A stretch of 64,000 nucleotides of DNA from Karalla daura. Its lineage: Eukaryota; Chordata; Actinopteri; Chaetodontiformes; Leiognathidae. The notes under the pieces are model-generated. The model made no database searches, had not been told where the DNA came from, and was given only the letters and a program-made list of their open reading frames with translations. Positions within the stretch are counted from its first letter, which is position 1, and every line of letters begins with the position of its first letter. A program made the translations under genes and the position numbers. This document shows positions 49,309 through 61,319 of this stretch, piece by piece. The stretch covers positions 26,543,805 to 26,607,804 of the forward strand of contig CM055191.1 in the NCBI GenBank assembly GCA_029224185.1. Reading direction: 5' to 3'.

Positions 49309-50078
49309 AATTTCACAAGGCGCACGGGTTTATGGCCTGCCCCGCATGAGAGAGCACCAACGTTACTACAAAACTGGAAAAAAACATTTTTCTGCTGCTT
49401 AGGGTGTGGCTGGGAGCAGCGTGAAAAGAGCGAAACGAGAGATGATTTTTCAGCGATCCCGCATGTCGGCCCGGTGCTAAGAAGAGATTGGACATGCCCA
49501 ATGCTGAGGGGGCCATTTCCCACTCTGGGAGTCTCCCAAAGCCTGTGCCATCTGCTGGGGTGCATTGAAGCTGGACGCCTGATCACTTTGTATTATCATG
49601 TCAGCAGAGGAGACATTGGAGCAGGTACCTGAGCACATGGTCGCCGAGAACAGGCGCTGCTGAAAAACCATGCAACCAATCAGTGTGCAACTCGCTACAC
49701 AAACACACCTCCAGTTTCTTGAATTTTTGAAATAAAAATGAAGTTTCAAAGTCAAAGTATGGCAACGTTGCAAATGTTTGTTTGTGGAGTTCTGTTTTTC
49801 CCATTCATTCTTATGGGAAAAAGCCAAATTGGCCAAGTGATAAACATTTGGCTCTATGGAGAAAACGCTTTCACCAATCTGGAATATGAGCTCACTGTCA
49901 CACCGTAGGGGAGAGTCTCCAGAACGCTCTGACGCGATTTGGTGTGTTTACTATGAAAACTGTGGCCACAGTCGCGAGGAGAAGTGTAAGGTTTAACATT
50001 GATGGCAGCGGTGGGAAAATGAAATTGGCTTATGGAGAGAAGAGGCTGCACTGGGCAGACGGTGAGGCTGGTCGTTTA
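49309..50078 (+). repeat. Monomer M65, type tPN, 770 bp
   Basis: Twin of M62. Confidence 0.93.
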
Positions 50079-50847
50079 AATTTCACAAGGCGCACGGGTT
50101 TATGGCCTGCCCCGCATGAGAGAGCACCAACGTTACTACAAAACTGGAAAAAAACATTTTTCTGCTGCTTAAGGTGTGGCTGGGAGCAGCGTGAAAAGAG
50201 TGAAACGAGAGCTGATTTTTAAGCGATCCCGCATGTCGCACGGGGCTATGAAGAGATTGGACATGCCCAATGCTGAGGGGGCCCTTTCCCACTCTGCGAG
50301 TCTCCCAGGGCCTGTGCCATCTGCTGGGGTGCATTGAAGCTGGACGCCTGATCACTTTGTATTATCATGTCAGCAGAGGAGACATTGGAGCAGGTACCTG
50401 AGCACATGGTCGCCGAGAACAGGCGCTGTGATAAACCATGCAACCAATCAGTGTGCAACTTGCTACACAAACACACCTCCAGTTTCTTGAATTTTTGAAA
50501 TAAAAATGAAGTTTCAAAGTCAAAGTATGGCAACGTTGCAAATGTTTGTTTGTGGAGTTCTGTTTTTCCCATTCATTCTTATGGGAAAAAGCCAAATTGG
50601 CCAAGTGATAAACATTTGGCTCTATGGAGACAACGCTTTCACCGATCTGGAATATGAGCTTACTGTCACGCCGTAGGGGAGAGTCTCCAGATTGCCCTGA
50701 CACGATTTGGAGTGTCTACTATGAAAACTGTGGCCACAGTCGCGAGGAGTACTGTAACGTTGAACACCAATGGCAGCGGTGGGAAAATGAATGGGAGCTT
50801 ATGGAGAGAAGAGGCTACACTGGGCAGACGGTGAGGCTGGTCGTTTA
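50079..50847 (+). repeat. Monomer M66, type sPV, 769 bp
   Basis: Twin of M63. Confidence 0.93.
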
Positions 50848-51618
50848 AATTTCACAAGGCGCACGGGTTTATGGCCTGCCCCGCATGAGAGAGCACCAAC
50901 GTTACTACAAAACTGGAAAAAAACATTTTTCTGCTGCTTAAGGTGTGGCTGGGAGCAGCGTGAAAAGAGTGAAACGAGAGCTGATTTTTCAGCGATCCCG
51001 CATGTCGGCCCGGTGCAAAGAAGAGATTGGACATGCCCAATGCTGAGGGGGCCATTTCCCACTCTGGGAGTCTCCCAACGCCTGTGCCATCTGCTGGGGT
51101 GCATTGAAGCTGGACGCCTGATCACTTTGTATTATCATGTCAGCAGAGGAGACATTGGAGCAGGTACCTGAGCACATGGTCGCCGAGAACAGGCGCTGCT
51201 GAAAAACCATACAACCTATCAGCGTGCAACTTGCTACACAAACACACCACAAGATTCTTCAATTTTTGAAATGAAAATGAAGTTTCAAAGTCAAAGTTTG
51301 GCAACGTTGCGAATGTTTGTTTGTGGAGTTCTGTTTTTCCCATTCATTCTGATGGGAAAAAGCCAAATTGGCCAAGTGATAAACATTTGGCTCTATGGAG
51401 ACAACGCTTTCACCTATCTGGAATATGAGCTTACTGTCACGCCGTAGGGGAGAGTCTCCAGATTGCCCTGACACGATTTGGAGTGTCTACTATGAAAACT
51501 GTGGCCACAGTCGCGAGGAGTACTGTAACGTTGAACACCGATGGCAGCGGTGGGAAAATGAATGGGGGCTTATGGAGAGAAGAGGCTGCACTGGGCAGAC
51601 GGTGAGGCTGGTCGTTTA
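50848..51618 (+). repeat. Monomer M67, type aDV, 771 bp
   Basis: Twin of M64 and M55. Confidence 0.93.
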
Positions 51619-52389
51619 AATTTCACAAGGCGCACGGGTTTATGGCCTGCCCCGCATGAGAGAGCACCAACGTTACTACAAAACTGGAAAAAAACATTTT
51701 TCTGCTGCTTAGGGTGTGGCTTGGAGCAGCGTGAAAAGAGTGAAACGAGAGCTGATTTTTCAGCGATCCCGCATGTCGGCCCGGTGCTAAGAAGAGATTG
51801 GACATGCCCAATGCTGAGGGGGCCATTTCCCACTCTGGGAGTCTCCCAAAGCCTGTGCCATCTGCTGGGGTGCATTGAAGCTGGACGCCTGATCACTTTG
51901 TATTATCATGTCAGCAGAGGAGACATTGGGGCAGGTACCTGAGCACATGGTTGCCGAGAACAGGCGCTGCTGAAAAACCATACAACCTATCAGCGTGCAA
52001 CTCGCTACACAAACACAACACAAGATTCTTCAATTTTTGAAATGAAAATGAAGTTTCAAAGTCAAAGTATGGCAACGTTGCGAATGTTTGTTTGTGGAGT
52101 TCTGTTTTTCCCATTCATTCTTATGGGAAAAAGCCAAATTGGCCAAGTGATTAACATTTGGCTCTATGGAGACAACGCTTTCACCAATCTGGAATATGAG
52201 CTCACTGTCACACCGTAGGGGAGAGTCTCCAGAACGCTCTGACGCGATTTGGTGTGTGTACTACTAAATCTGTGGCCAGAGCTGCGAGGAGAAGTGTAAG
52301 GTTGAACATTGATGGCAGCGGTGGGAAAATGAATGGGAGCTTTTGGAGAGAAGAGGCTGCACTGGGCAGACGGTGAGGCTGGTCGTTTA
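51619..52389 (+). repeat. Monomer M68, type tDF, 771 bp
   Basis: First part as M56 (GTGGCTTGGAGC); carries GTGATTAACATTTGG, shared only with M69. Confidence 0.93.
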
Positions 52390-53160
52390 AATTTCACAAG
52401 GCGCACGGGTTTATGGCCTGCCCCGCATGAGAGAGCACCAACGTTACTACAAAACTGGAAAAAAACATTTTTCTGCTGCTTAAGGTGTGGCTGGGAGCAG
52501 CGTGAAAAGAGCGAAACGAGAGCTGATTTTTCAGCGATCCCGCATGTCGGCCCGGTGCTAAGAAGAGATTGGACATGCCCAATGCTGAGGGGGCCATTTC
52601 CCACTCTGGGAGTCTCCCAAAGCCTGTGCCATCTGCTGGGGTGCATTGAAGCTGGACGCCTGATCACTTTGTATTATCATGTCAGCAGAGGAGACATTGG
52701 GGCAGGTACCTGAGCACATGGTTGCCGAGAACAGGCGCTGCTGAAAAACCATACAACCTATCAGCGTGCAACTCGCTACACAAACACAACACAAGATTCT
52801 TCAATTTTTGAAATGAAAATGAAGTTTCAAAGTCAAAGTATGGCAACGTTGCGAATGTTTGTTTGTGGAGTTCTGTTTTTCCCATTCATTCTTATGGGAA
52901 AAAGCCAAATTGGCCAAGTGATTAACATTTGGCTCTATGGAGACAACGCTTTCACCAATCTGGAATATGAGCTCACTGTCACACCGTAGGGGAGAGTCTC
53001 CAGAACGCTCTGACGCGATTTGGTGTGTGTACTACTAAATCTGTGGCCAGAGCTGCGAGGAGAAGTGTAAGGTTGAACATTGATGGCAGCGGTGGGAAAA
53101 TGAATGGGAGCTTTTGGAGAGAAGAGGCTGCACTGGGCAGACGGTGAGGCTGGTCGTTTA
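52390..53160 (+). repeat. Monomer M69, type tDF, 771 bp
   Basis: Starts like M57, then matches M68 (ATGGTTGCCGAG, GTGATTAACATT). It reads as a one-monomer duplication. Confidence 0.93.
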
Positions 53161-53931
53161 AATTTCACAAGGCGCACGGGTTTATGGCCTGCCCCGCATG
53201 AGAGAGCACCAACGTTACTACAAAACTGGAAAAAAACATTTTTCTGCTGCTTAAGGTGTGGCTGGGAGCAGCGTGAAAAGAGCGAAACGAGAGCTGATTT
53301 TTCAGCGATCCCGCATGTCGGCCCGGTGCTAAGAAGAGATTGGACATGCCCAATGCTGAGGGGGCCATTTCCCACTCTGGGAGTCTCCCAAAGCCTGTGC
53401 CATCTGCTGGGGTGCATTGAAGCTGGACGCCTGATCACTTTGTATTATCATGTCAGCAGAGGAGACATTGGGGCAGGTACCTGAGCACATGGTTGCCGAG
53501 AACAGGCGCTGCTGAAAAACCATACAACCTATCAGCGTGCAACTCGCTACACAAACACAACACAAGATTCTTCAATTTTTGAAATGAAAATGAAGTTTCA
53601 AAGTCAAAGTATGGCAACGTTGCGAATGTTTGTTTGTGGAGTTCTGTTTTTCCCATTCATTCTTATGGGAAAAAGCCAAATTGGCCAAGTGATAAACATT
53701 TGGCTCCATGGAGAAAACGCTTTCACCAATCTGAAATATGAGCTCACTGTCACACCGTAGGGGAGAGTCTCCAGAACGCCCTGACGCAATTTGGTGTGTG
53801 GACTATGAAAACTGTGGCCACAGTCGCGAGGAGAAGTGTAAGGTTTAACATTGATGGCAGCGGTGGGAAAATGAATGGGGGCTTATGGAGAGAAGAGGCT
53901 GCACTGGGCAGACGGTGAGGCTGGTCGTTTA
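53161..53931 (+). repeat. Monomer M70, type tDN', 771 bp
   Basis: First half as M69, second half related to M9/M24 but with CTCCATGGAGAAAACG and GTGTGTGGACTATG. Confidence 0.93.
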
Positions 53932-54701
53932 AATTTCACAAGGCGCACGGGTTTATGGCCTGCCCCGCATGAGAGAGCACCAACGTTACTACAAAACTGG
54001 AAAAAAACATTTTTCTGCTGCTTAGGGTGTGGCTGGGAGCAGCGTGAAAAGAGCGAAACGAGAGATGATTTTTCAGCGATCCCGCATGTCGGCCCGGTGC
54101 TAAGAAGAGATTGGACATGCCCAATGCTGAGGGGGCCATTTCCCACTCTTGGAGTCTCCCAAAGCCTGTGCCATCTGCTGGGGTGCATTGAAGCTGGACG
54201 CCTGATCACTTTGTATTATCATGTCAGCAGAGGAGACATTGGAGCAGGTACCTGAGCACATGGTCGCCGAGAACAGGCGCTGCTGAAAAACCATGCAACC
54301 AATCAGTGTGCAACTCGCTACACAAACACACCTCCAGTTTCTTGAATTTTTGAAATAAAAATGAAGTTTCAAAGTCAAAGTATGGCAACGTTGCAAATGT
54401 TTGTTTGTGGAGTTCTGTTTTTCCCATTCATTCTTATGGGAAAAAGCCAAATTGGCCAAGTGATAAACATTTGGCTCTATGGAGACAACGCTTTCACCAA
54501 TCTGGAATATGAGCTCACTGTCACACCGCAGGGGAGAGTCTCCAGAACGCCCTGACGCGAATTGGTGTGTTTACTATGAAAACTGTGGCCACAGTCGCGA
54601 GGAGAAGTGTAAGGTTTAACATTGATGGCAGCGGTGGGAAAATGAATGGGGCTTATGGAGAGAAGAGGCTGCACTGGGCAGACGGTGAGGCTGGTCGTTT
54701 A
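53932..54701 (+). repeat. Monomer M71, type tPN, 770 bp
   Basis: Carries GCTTAGGGTG, GAGAGATGATT and CACTCTTGGAG. Its later part matches M72. Confidence 0.93.
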
Positions 54702-55471
54702 AATTTCACAAGGCGCACGGGTTTATGGCCTGCCCCGCATGAGAGAGCACCAACGTTACTACAAAACTGGAAAAAAACATTTTTCTGCTGCTTAAGGTGT
54801 GGCTGGGAGCAGCGTGAAAAGAGCGAAACGAGAGCTGATTTTTCAGCGATCCCGCATGTCGGCCCGGTGCTAAGAAGAGATTGGACATGCCCAATGCTGA
54901 GGGGGCCATTTCCCACTCTTGGAGTCTCCCAAAGCCTGTGCCATCTGCTGGGGTGCATTGAAGCTGGACGCCTGATCACTTTGTATTATCATGTCAGCAG
55001 AGGAGACATTGGAGCAGGTACCTGAGCACATGGTCGCCGAGAACAGGCGCTGCTGAAAAACCATGCAACCAATCAGTGTGCAACTCGCTACACAAACACA
55101 CCTCCAGTTTCTTGAATTTTTGAAATAAAAATGAAGTTTCAAAGTCAAAGTATGGCAACGTTGCAAATGTTTGTTTGTGGAGTTCTGTTTTTCCCATTCA
55201 TTCTTATGGGAAAAAGCCAAATTGGCCAAGTGATAAACATTTGGCTCTATGGAGACAACGCTTTCACCAATCTGGAATATGAGCTCACTGTCACACCGCA
55301 GGGGAGAGTCTCCAGAACGCCCTGACGCGAATTGGTGTGTTTACTATGAAAACTGTGGCCACAGTCGCGAGGAGAAGTGTAAGGTTTAACATTGATGGCA
55401 GCGGTGGGAAAATGAATGGGGCTTATGGAGAGAAGAGGCTGCACTGGGCAGACGGTGAGGCTGGTCGTTTA
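54702..55471 (+). repeat. Monomer M72, type tPN, 770 bp
   Basis: Matches M71 from about 54130/54900 onward; its start is GCTTAAGGTG and GAGAGCTGATT instead. Confidence 0.93.
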
Positions 55472-56242
55472 AATTTCACAAGGCGCACGGGTTTATGGCC
55501 TGCCCCGCATGAGAGAGCACCAACGTTACTACAAAACTGGAAAAAAACATTTTTCTGCTGCTTAAGGTGTGGCTGGGAGCAGCGTGAAAAGAGTGAAACG
55601 AGAGCTGATTTTTCAGCGATCCCGCATGTCGGCCCGGTGCTAAGAAGAGATTGGACATGCCCAATGCTGAGGGGGCCATTTCCCACTCTGGGAGTCTCCC
55701 AAAGCCTGTGCCATCTGCTGGGGTGCATTGAAGCTGGACGCCTGATCACTTTGTATTATCATGTCAGCAGAGGAGACATTGGAGCAGGTACCTGAACACA
55801 TGGTCGCCGAGAACAGGCGCTGCTGAAAAACCATACAACCTATCAGCGTGCAACTCGCTACACAAACACAACACAAGATTCTTCAATTTTTGAAATGAAA
55901 ATGAAGTTTCAAAGTCAAAGTATGGCAACGTTGCCAATGTTTGTTTGTGGAGTTCTGTTTTTCCCATTCATTCTTATGGGAAAAAGCCAAATTGGCCAAG
56001 TGATAAACATTTGGCTCTATGGAGACAACGCTTTCACCTATCTGGAATATGAGCTTACTGTCACGCCGTAGGGGAGAGTCTCCAGATTGCCCTGACACGA
56101 TTTGGAGTGTCTACCATGAAAACTGTGGCCACAGTCGCGAGGAGTACTGTAACGTTGAACACCGATGGCAGCGGTGGGAAAATGAATGGGGGCTTATGGA
56201 GAGAAGAGGCTGCACTGGGCAGACGGTGAGGCTGGTTGTTTA
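55472..56242 (+). repeat. Monomer M73, type tDV, 771 bp
   Basis: Private marks TTGCCAATG, GTCTACCATG and GGTTGTTTAAATT. Last complete forward monomer before the gap. Confidence 0.93.
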
Positions 56243-56246
56243 AATT

Positions 56247-56346
56247 NNNNNNNNNNNNNNNNNNNNNNNNNNNNNNNNNNNNNNNNNNNNNNNNNNNNNN
56301 NNNNNNNNNNNNNNNNNNNNNNNNNNNNNNNNNNNNNNNNNNNNNN
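56247..56346. other. Assembly gap, 100 Ns
   Basis: Exactly 100 Ns separate the forward array from the reverse-oriented array. A run of exactly 100 is a common placeholder for a gap of unknown size, so neither the distance nor the relative orientation of the two arrays is proven by this sequence. The left edge stops 4 bases into a new forward monomer (AATT). The right edge starts inside a reverse monomer at CACCCCAGCATATGG. Confidence 0.98.
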
Positions 56347-56600
56347 CACCCCAGCATATGGCACAGGCCCTGGGAGACTCCCAGAGTTTGAAAGGGCCCC
56401 CTCAGCATTGGGCATGTCCAATCTCTTCTTAGCACCGGGCCGACATGCGGGATCGCTTAAAAATCAGCTCTCGTTTCGCTCTTTTCACGCTGCTCCCAGC
56501 CACACCCGAAGCAGCAGACAAATTCTTTTTTCCAGTTTTGTAGGAACATTGCTGCTTTCTCATGCGGGTTAGGCCATAAACCCGTGCGCCTTGTGAAATT
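56347..56600 (-). repeat. Reverse monomer N1, partial (254 bp)
   Basis: Cut by the gap. Carries CATATGGCAC, AGGAACATTGCTGC and GCGGGTTAGG (plus strand). Counterpart of 60196-60449 in N6. Confidence 0.9.
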
Positions 56601-57368
56601 TAAACGACGAGCCTCATTGTAGGCCCAGTGCAGCCTTTTCTCTCCATGAGCCCCCATTCATTGTCCCACCACTGCCATCAATGCTAAACGCTACACTACT
56701 CGCGACTGTGGCCACAGTTCTCATACTACACACACCAAATCGTGTCAGGGCGTTCTGGAGACTGTCCCCTACGGCGTGACAGTGAGCTCATATTCCAGAT
56801 AGGTGAAAGCGCAGTCTCCATAGAGCCAAATGTTTATCACTTGGCCAATTCGGCTCGTTCCCATAAGAATGAATGGGAAAAACAGAACTCCACAAACAAA
56901 CATTTGCAACGTTGCCATACTTTGGCTTTGAAACTTCATTTTCATTTCAAAAATTGAAGAATCTTGTGGTGTGTTTGTAGAGCGAGTTGCACGCTGATAG
57001 TTTGTATGGTTTTTCAGCAGCACCTCTTCTCGACGACCATGTGCTCAGGTACCTGCTCCAATGTCTCCTCTGCTGACATGGTAATACAAAGTGATGAGGC
57101 GTCCAGCTTCAATGCACCCCAGCAGATGGCACAGGCCCTGGGAGACTCCCAGAGTTTGAAAGGGCCCCCTCAGCATTGGGCATGTCCAATCTCTTCTTAG
57201 CACCGGGCCGACATGCGGGATCGCTTAAAAATCAGCTCTCGTTTCGCTCTTTTCACGCTGCTCCCTGCCACACCCGAAGCAGCAGACAAATTCTTTTTTC
57301 CAGTTTTGTAGGAACATTGGTGCTCTCTCATGCGGGGCAGGCCATAAACCCGTGCGCCTTGTGAAATT
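56601..57368 (-). repeat. Reverse monomer N2, 768 bp
   Basis: Short form ACTACTCGCG, GGCTCGTTCCCAT, GCTCCCTGCCAC. Twin is N7. Confidence 0.92.
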
Positions 57369-58136
57369 TAAACGACGAGCCTCATTGTAGGCCCAGTGCA
57401 GCCTTTTCTCTCCATGAGCCCCCATTCATTGTCCCACCACTGCCATCAATGCTAAACGCTACACTACTCGCGACTGTGGCCACAGTTCTCATACTACACA
57501 CACCAAATCGTGTCAGGGCGTTCTGGAGACTGTCCCCTACGGCGTGACAGTGAGCTCATATTCCAGATAGGTGAAAGCGCAGTCTCCATAGAGCCAAATG
57601 TTTATCACTTGGCCAATTTGGCTTTTTCCCATAAGAATGAATGGGAAAAACAGAACTCCACAAACAAACATTCGCAACTTTGCCATTCTTTGACTTTGAA
57701 ACTTCATTTTCATTTCAAAAATTGAAGAATCTTGTGGCTTGTTTGTGTAGCGAGTTGCACGCTGATAGGTTGTATGGTTTTTCAGCAGCACCTCTTCTCG
57801 ACGACCATGTGCCCAGGTACCTGCTCCAATGTCTCCTCTGCTGACATGGTCATACAAAGTGATGAGGCGTCCAGCTTCAATGCACCCCAGCATATGGCAC
57901 AGGCCCTGGGAGACTCCCAGAGTTTGAAAGGGCCCCCTCAGCATTGGGCATGTCCAATCTCTTCTTAGCACCGGGCCGACATGCGGGATCGCTTAAAAAT
58001 CAGCTCTCGTTTTGCTCTTTTCACGCTGCTCCCAGCCACACCCGAAGCAGCAGACAAATTCTTTTTTCCAGTTTTGTAGGAAGATTGGTGCTCTCTCATG
58101 CGGGGCAGGCCATAAACCCGTGCGCCTTGTGAAATT
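57369..58136 (-). repeat. Reverse monomer N3, 768 bp
   Basis: Short form; intact hairpin; CATATGGCAC, CGTTTTGCTC, GGAAGATTGG. The middle part matches N6 and N9. Confidence 0.92.
57623..57650 (-). repeat. Same hairpin in the reverse subfamily (representative, N3)
   Basis: Both 10-bp arms are intact here and in N6. In N2, N5, N7 and N10 the left arm reads CGTTCCCAT and only 7 bp pair. In N4, N8 and N11 it reads TCTTTCCCAT, and in N4 and N11 the right arm changes too (ATGGGGAAAAG). The hairpin is thus better kept in the forward array. Confidence 0.8.
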
Positions 58137-58907
58137 TAAACGACGAGCCTCATCGTAGGCCCAGTGCAGCCTTTTCTCTCCATAAGCCCCCATTCATTGT
58201 CCCACCACTGCCATCAATGTTAAACGTTACACTACTCCTCGCGACTGTGGCCACAGTTCTCATAGTACACACACCAAATCGTGTCAGGGCGTTCTGGAAA
58301 CTCTCCCCTACGGCTTGACAGTTAGCTCATATTCCAGATAGGTGAAAGCGCAGTCTCCATAGAGCCAAATGTTTATCACTTGGCCAAATAGGTTCTTTCC
58401 CATAAGAATGAATGGGGAAAAGAGAACTCCACAAACAAACATTCGCAACGTTGCCATACTTTGACTTTGAAACTTCATTTTCATTTCAAAAATTGAAGAA
58501 TCTTGTGGTGTGTTTGTAGAGCGAGTTGCACGCTGATAGGTTGTATGGTTTTTCAGCAGCACCTCTTCTCGACAACCATGTGCTCAAGTTCCTGCTCCAT
58601 TGTCTCCTCTGCTGACATGGTCATACAAAGTGATGAGGCGTCCACCTTCAATGCACCCCAGCAGATGGCACAGGCCCTGGGAGACTCCCAGAGTTTGAAA
58701 GGGCCCCCTCAGCATTGGGCATGTCCAATCTCTTCTTAGCACCGGGCCGACATGCGGGATCGCTTAAAAATCAGCTCTCGTTTCGCTCTTTTCACGCTGC
58801 TCCCAGCCACACCCGAAGCAGCAGACAAATTCTTTTTTCCAGTTTTGTAGGAACATTGGTGCTCTCTCATGCGGGTTAGGCCATAAACCCGTGCGCCTTG
58901 TGAAATT
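58137..58907 (-). repeat. Reverse monomer N4, 771 bp
   Basis: Long form ACTACTCCTCGCG; private marks GGAAACTCTCCCC, GGCTTGACAGTTAG, GACAACCATG and GTTCCTGCTCCATTG. Confidence 0.92.
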
Positions 58908-59678
58908 TAAACGACGAGCCTCATCGTAGGCCCAGTGCAGCCTTTTCTCTCCATAAGCCCCCATTCATTGTCCAACCGCTGCCATCAATGTTAAACGTTA
59001 CACTACTCCTCGCGACTGTGGCCACAGTTCTCATAGTACACACACCAAATCGTGTCAGGGCGTTCTGGAGACTGTCCCCTACGGCGTGACAGTGAGCTCA
59101 TATTCCAGATAGGTGAAAGCGCAGTCTCCATAGAGCCAAATGTTTATCACTTGGCCAATTCGGCTCGTTCCCATAAGAATGAATGGGAAAAACAGAACTC
59201 CACAAACAAACATTCGCAACGTTGCCATATTTTGGCTTTGAAACTTCATTTTCATTTCAAAAATTGAAGAATCTTGTGGTGTGTTTGTAGAGCGAGTTGC
59301 ACGCTGATAGTTTGTATGGTTTTTCAGCAGCACCTCTTCTCGACGACCATGTGCTCAGGTACCTGCTCCAATGTCTCCTCTGCTGACATGGTAATACAAA
59401 GTGATGAGGCGTCCAGCTTCAATGCACCCCAGCAGATGGCACAGGCCCTGGGAGACTCCCAGAGTTTGAAAGGGCCCCCTCAGCATTGGGCATGTCCAAT
59501 CTCTTCTTAGCACCGGGCCGACATGCGGGATCGCTTAAAAATCAGCTCTCGTTTCGCTCTTTTCACGCTGCTCCCTGCCACACCCGAAGCAGCAGACAAA
59601 TTCTTTTTTCCAGTTTTGTAGGAACATTGGTGCTCTCTCATGCGGGGCAGGCCATAAACCCGTGAGCCTTGTGAAATT
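58908..59678 (-). repeat. Reverse monomer N5, 771 bp
   Basis: Long form; GTCCAACCGCTGCC; otherwise close to N2 and N7; ends with the private CCGTGAGCC. Confidence 0.92.
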
Positions 59679-60449
59679 TAAACGACGAGCCTCATCGTAG
59701 GCCCAGTGCAGCCTTTTCTCTCCATGAGCCCCCATTCATTGTCCCACCACAGCCATCAATGTTAAACGTTACACTACTCCTCGCGTCTGTGGCCACAGTT
59801 CTCATAGTACACACACCAAATCGTGTCAGGGCGTTCTGGAGACTGTCCCCTACGGCGTGACAGTGAGCTCATATTCCAGATAGGTGAAAGCGCAGTCTCC
59901 ATAGAGCCAAATGTTTATCACTTGGCCAATTTGGCTTTTTCCCATAAGAATGAATGGGAAAAACAGAACTCCACAAACAAACATTCGCAACTTTGCCATT
60001 CTTTGACTTTGAAACTTCATTTTCATTTCAAAAATTGAAGAATCTTGTGGCTTGTTTGTGTAGCGAGTTGCACGCTGATAGGTTGTATGGTTTTTCAGCA
60101 GCACCTCTTCTCGACGACCATGTGCCCAGGTACCTGCTCCAATGACTCCTCTGCTGACATGGTCATACAAAGTGATGAGGCGTCCAGCTTCAATGCACCC
60201 CAGCATATGGCACAGGCCCTGGGAGACTCCCAGAGTTTGAAAGGGCCCCCTCAGCATTGGGCATGTCCAATCTCTTCTTAGCACCGGGCCGACATGCGGG
60301 ATCGCTTAAAAATCAGCTCTCGTTTCGCTCTTTTCACGCTGCTCCCAGCCACACCCGAAGCAGCAGACAAATTCTTTTTTCCAGTTTTGTAGGAACATTG
60401 GTGCTCTCTCATGCGGGTTAGGCCATAAACCCGTGCGCCTTGTGAAATT
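59679..60449 (-). repeat. Reverse monomer N6, 771 bp
   Basis: Long form with CGCGTCTGTGG; intact hairpin; CAATGACTCC; end matches N1. Confidence 0.92.
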
Positions 60450-61319
60450 TAAACGACGAGCCTCATTGTAGGCCCAGTGCAGCCTTTTCTCTCCATGAGC
60501 CCCCATTCATTGTCCCACCACTGCCATCAATGCTAAACGCTACACTACTCGCGACTGTGGCCACAGTTCTCATACTACACACACCAAATCGTGTCAGGGC
60601 GTTCTGGAGACTGTCCCCTACGGCGTGACAGTGAGCTCATATTCCAGATAGGTGAAAGCGCAGTCTCCATAGAGCCAAATGTTTATCACTTGGCCAATTC
60701 GGCTCGTTCCCATAAGAATGAATGGGAAAAACAGAACTCCACAAACAAACATTTGCAACGTTGCCATACTTTGGCTTTGAAACTTCATTTTCATTTCAAA
60801 AATTGAAGAATCTTGTGGTGTGTTTGTAGAGCGAGTTGCACGCTGATAGTTTGTATGGTTTTTCAGCAGCACCTCTTCTCGACGACCATGTGCTCAGGTA
60901 CCTGCTCCAATGTCTCCTCTGCTGACATGGTAATACAAAGTGATGAGGCGTCCAGCTTCAATGCACCCCAGCAGATGGCACAGGCCCTGGGAGACTCCCA
61001 GAGTTTGAAAGGGCCCCCTCAGCATTGGGCATGTCCAATCTCTTCTTAGCACCGGGCCGACATGCGGGATCGCTTAAAAATCAGCTCTCGTTTCGCTCTT
61101 TTCACGCTGCTCCCTGCCACACCCGAAGCAGCAGACAAATTCTTTTTTCCAGTTTTGTAGGAACATTGGTGCTCTCTCATGCGGGGCAGGCCATAAACCC
61201 GTGCGCCTTGTGAAATTTAAACGACGAGCCTCATTGTAGGCCCAGTGCAGCCTTTTCTCTCCATGAGCCCCCATTCATTGTCCCACCACTGCCATCAATG
61301 CTAAACGCTACACTACTCG
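60196..61319 (-). repeat. Reverse array higher-order block, copy 2
   Basis: Second copy of the five-monomer-spaced block. Both copies carry the short (768 bp) form without the extra CTC and the GGCTCGTTCCCAT variant. Confidence 0.85.
60450..61217 (-). repeat. Reverse monomer N7, 768 bp
   Basis: Short form. Twin of N2 at an offset of 3849 bp. Confidence 0.92.

Larger units (their letters stand above)
49309..51618 (+). repeat. Three-monomer higher-order repeat, copy 2 (M65-M67)
   Basis: Tandem copy of the preceding trimer. The following M68 does not continue the trimer; it carries GTGGCTTGGAGC and matches M56 instead, at an offset of 9242 bp that also holds for M69 and M57. Confidence 0.9.
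1..56246 (+). repeat. Tandem satellite array, forward subfamily, 73 monomers of about 770 bp
   Basis: The landmark AATTTCACAAGGCGCACGGG recurs at 1, 772, 1543, 2314, 3085 and onward to 55472 and 56243, always in the same orientation, so this is a head-to-tail array with no interruption. Most spacings are 770 or 771 bp: the one-base difference is a G-run of four versus five just before GCTTATGG. Type-s monomers are 769-770 because of a one-base deletion near position 160 and, in some, a short deletion in the GCGCTGCTGA motif. No transposon, unique sequence or gene interrupts the array. Cloned-in-tandem identity, higher-order blocks and CG/TG polymorphism indicate eukaryotic satellite DNA. I do not recognise the family by name. 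Confidence 0.97.
56347..57470 (-). repeat. Reverse array higher-order block, copy 1
   Basis: Matches 60196-61319 at an offset of 3849 bp (five monomers). I spotted two base differences near 56549-56556 (GCTGCTTTC versus GGTGCTCTC at 60398-60405). Homology stops at CGCGACTGTGG (copy 1) versus CGCGTCTGTGG (copy 2). Confidence 0.85.

Noticed and set aside
56061..56572. Open frames running across the N gap
   Set aside because: They join sequences on either side of unknown bases and have no meaning.
57090..57100. C/D-box snoRNA suggested by GTGATGA in the reverse array (plus strand) and in s monomers
   Set aside because: No CTGA box lies at a suitable distance downstream and there are no flanking complementary ends.
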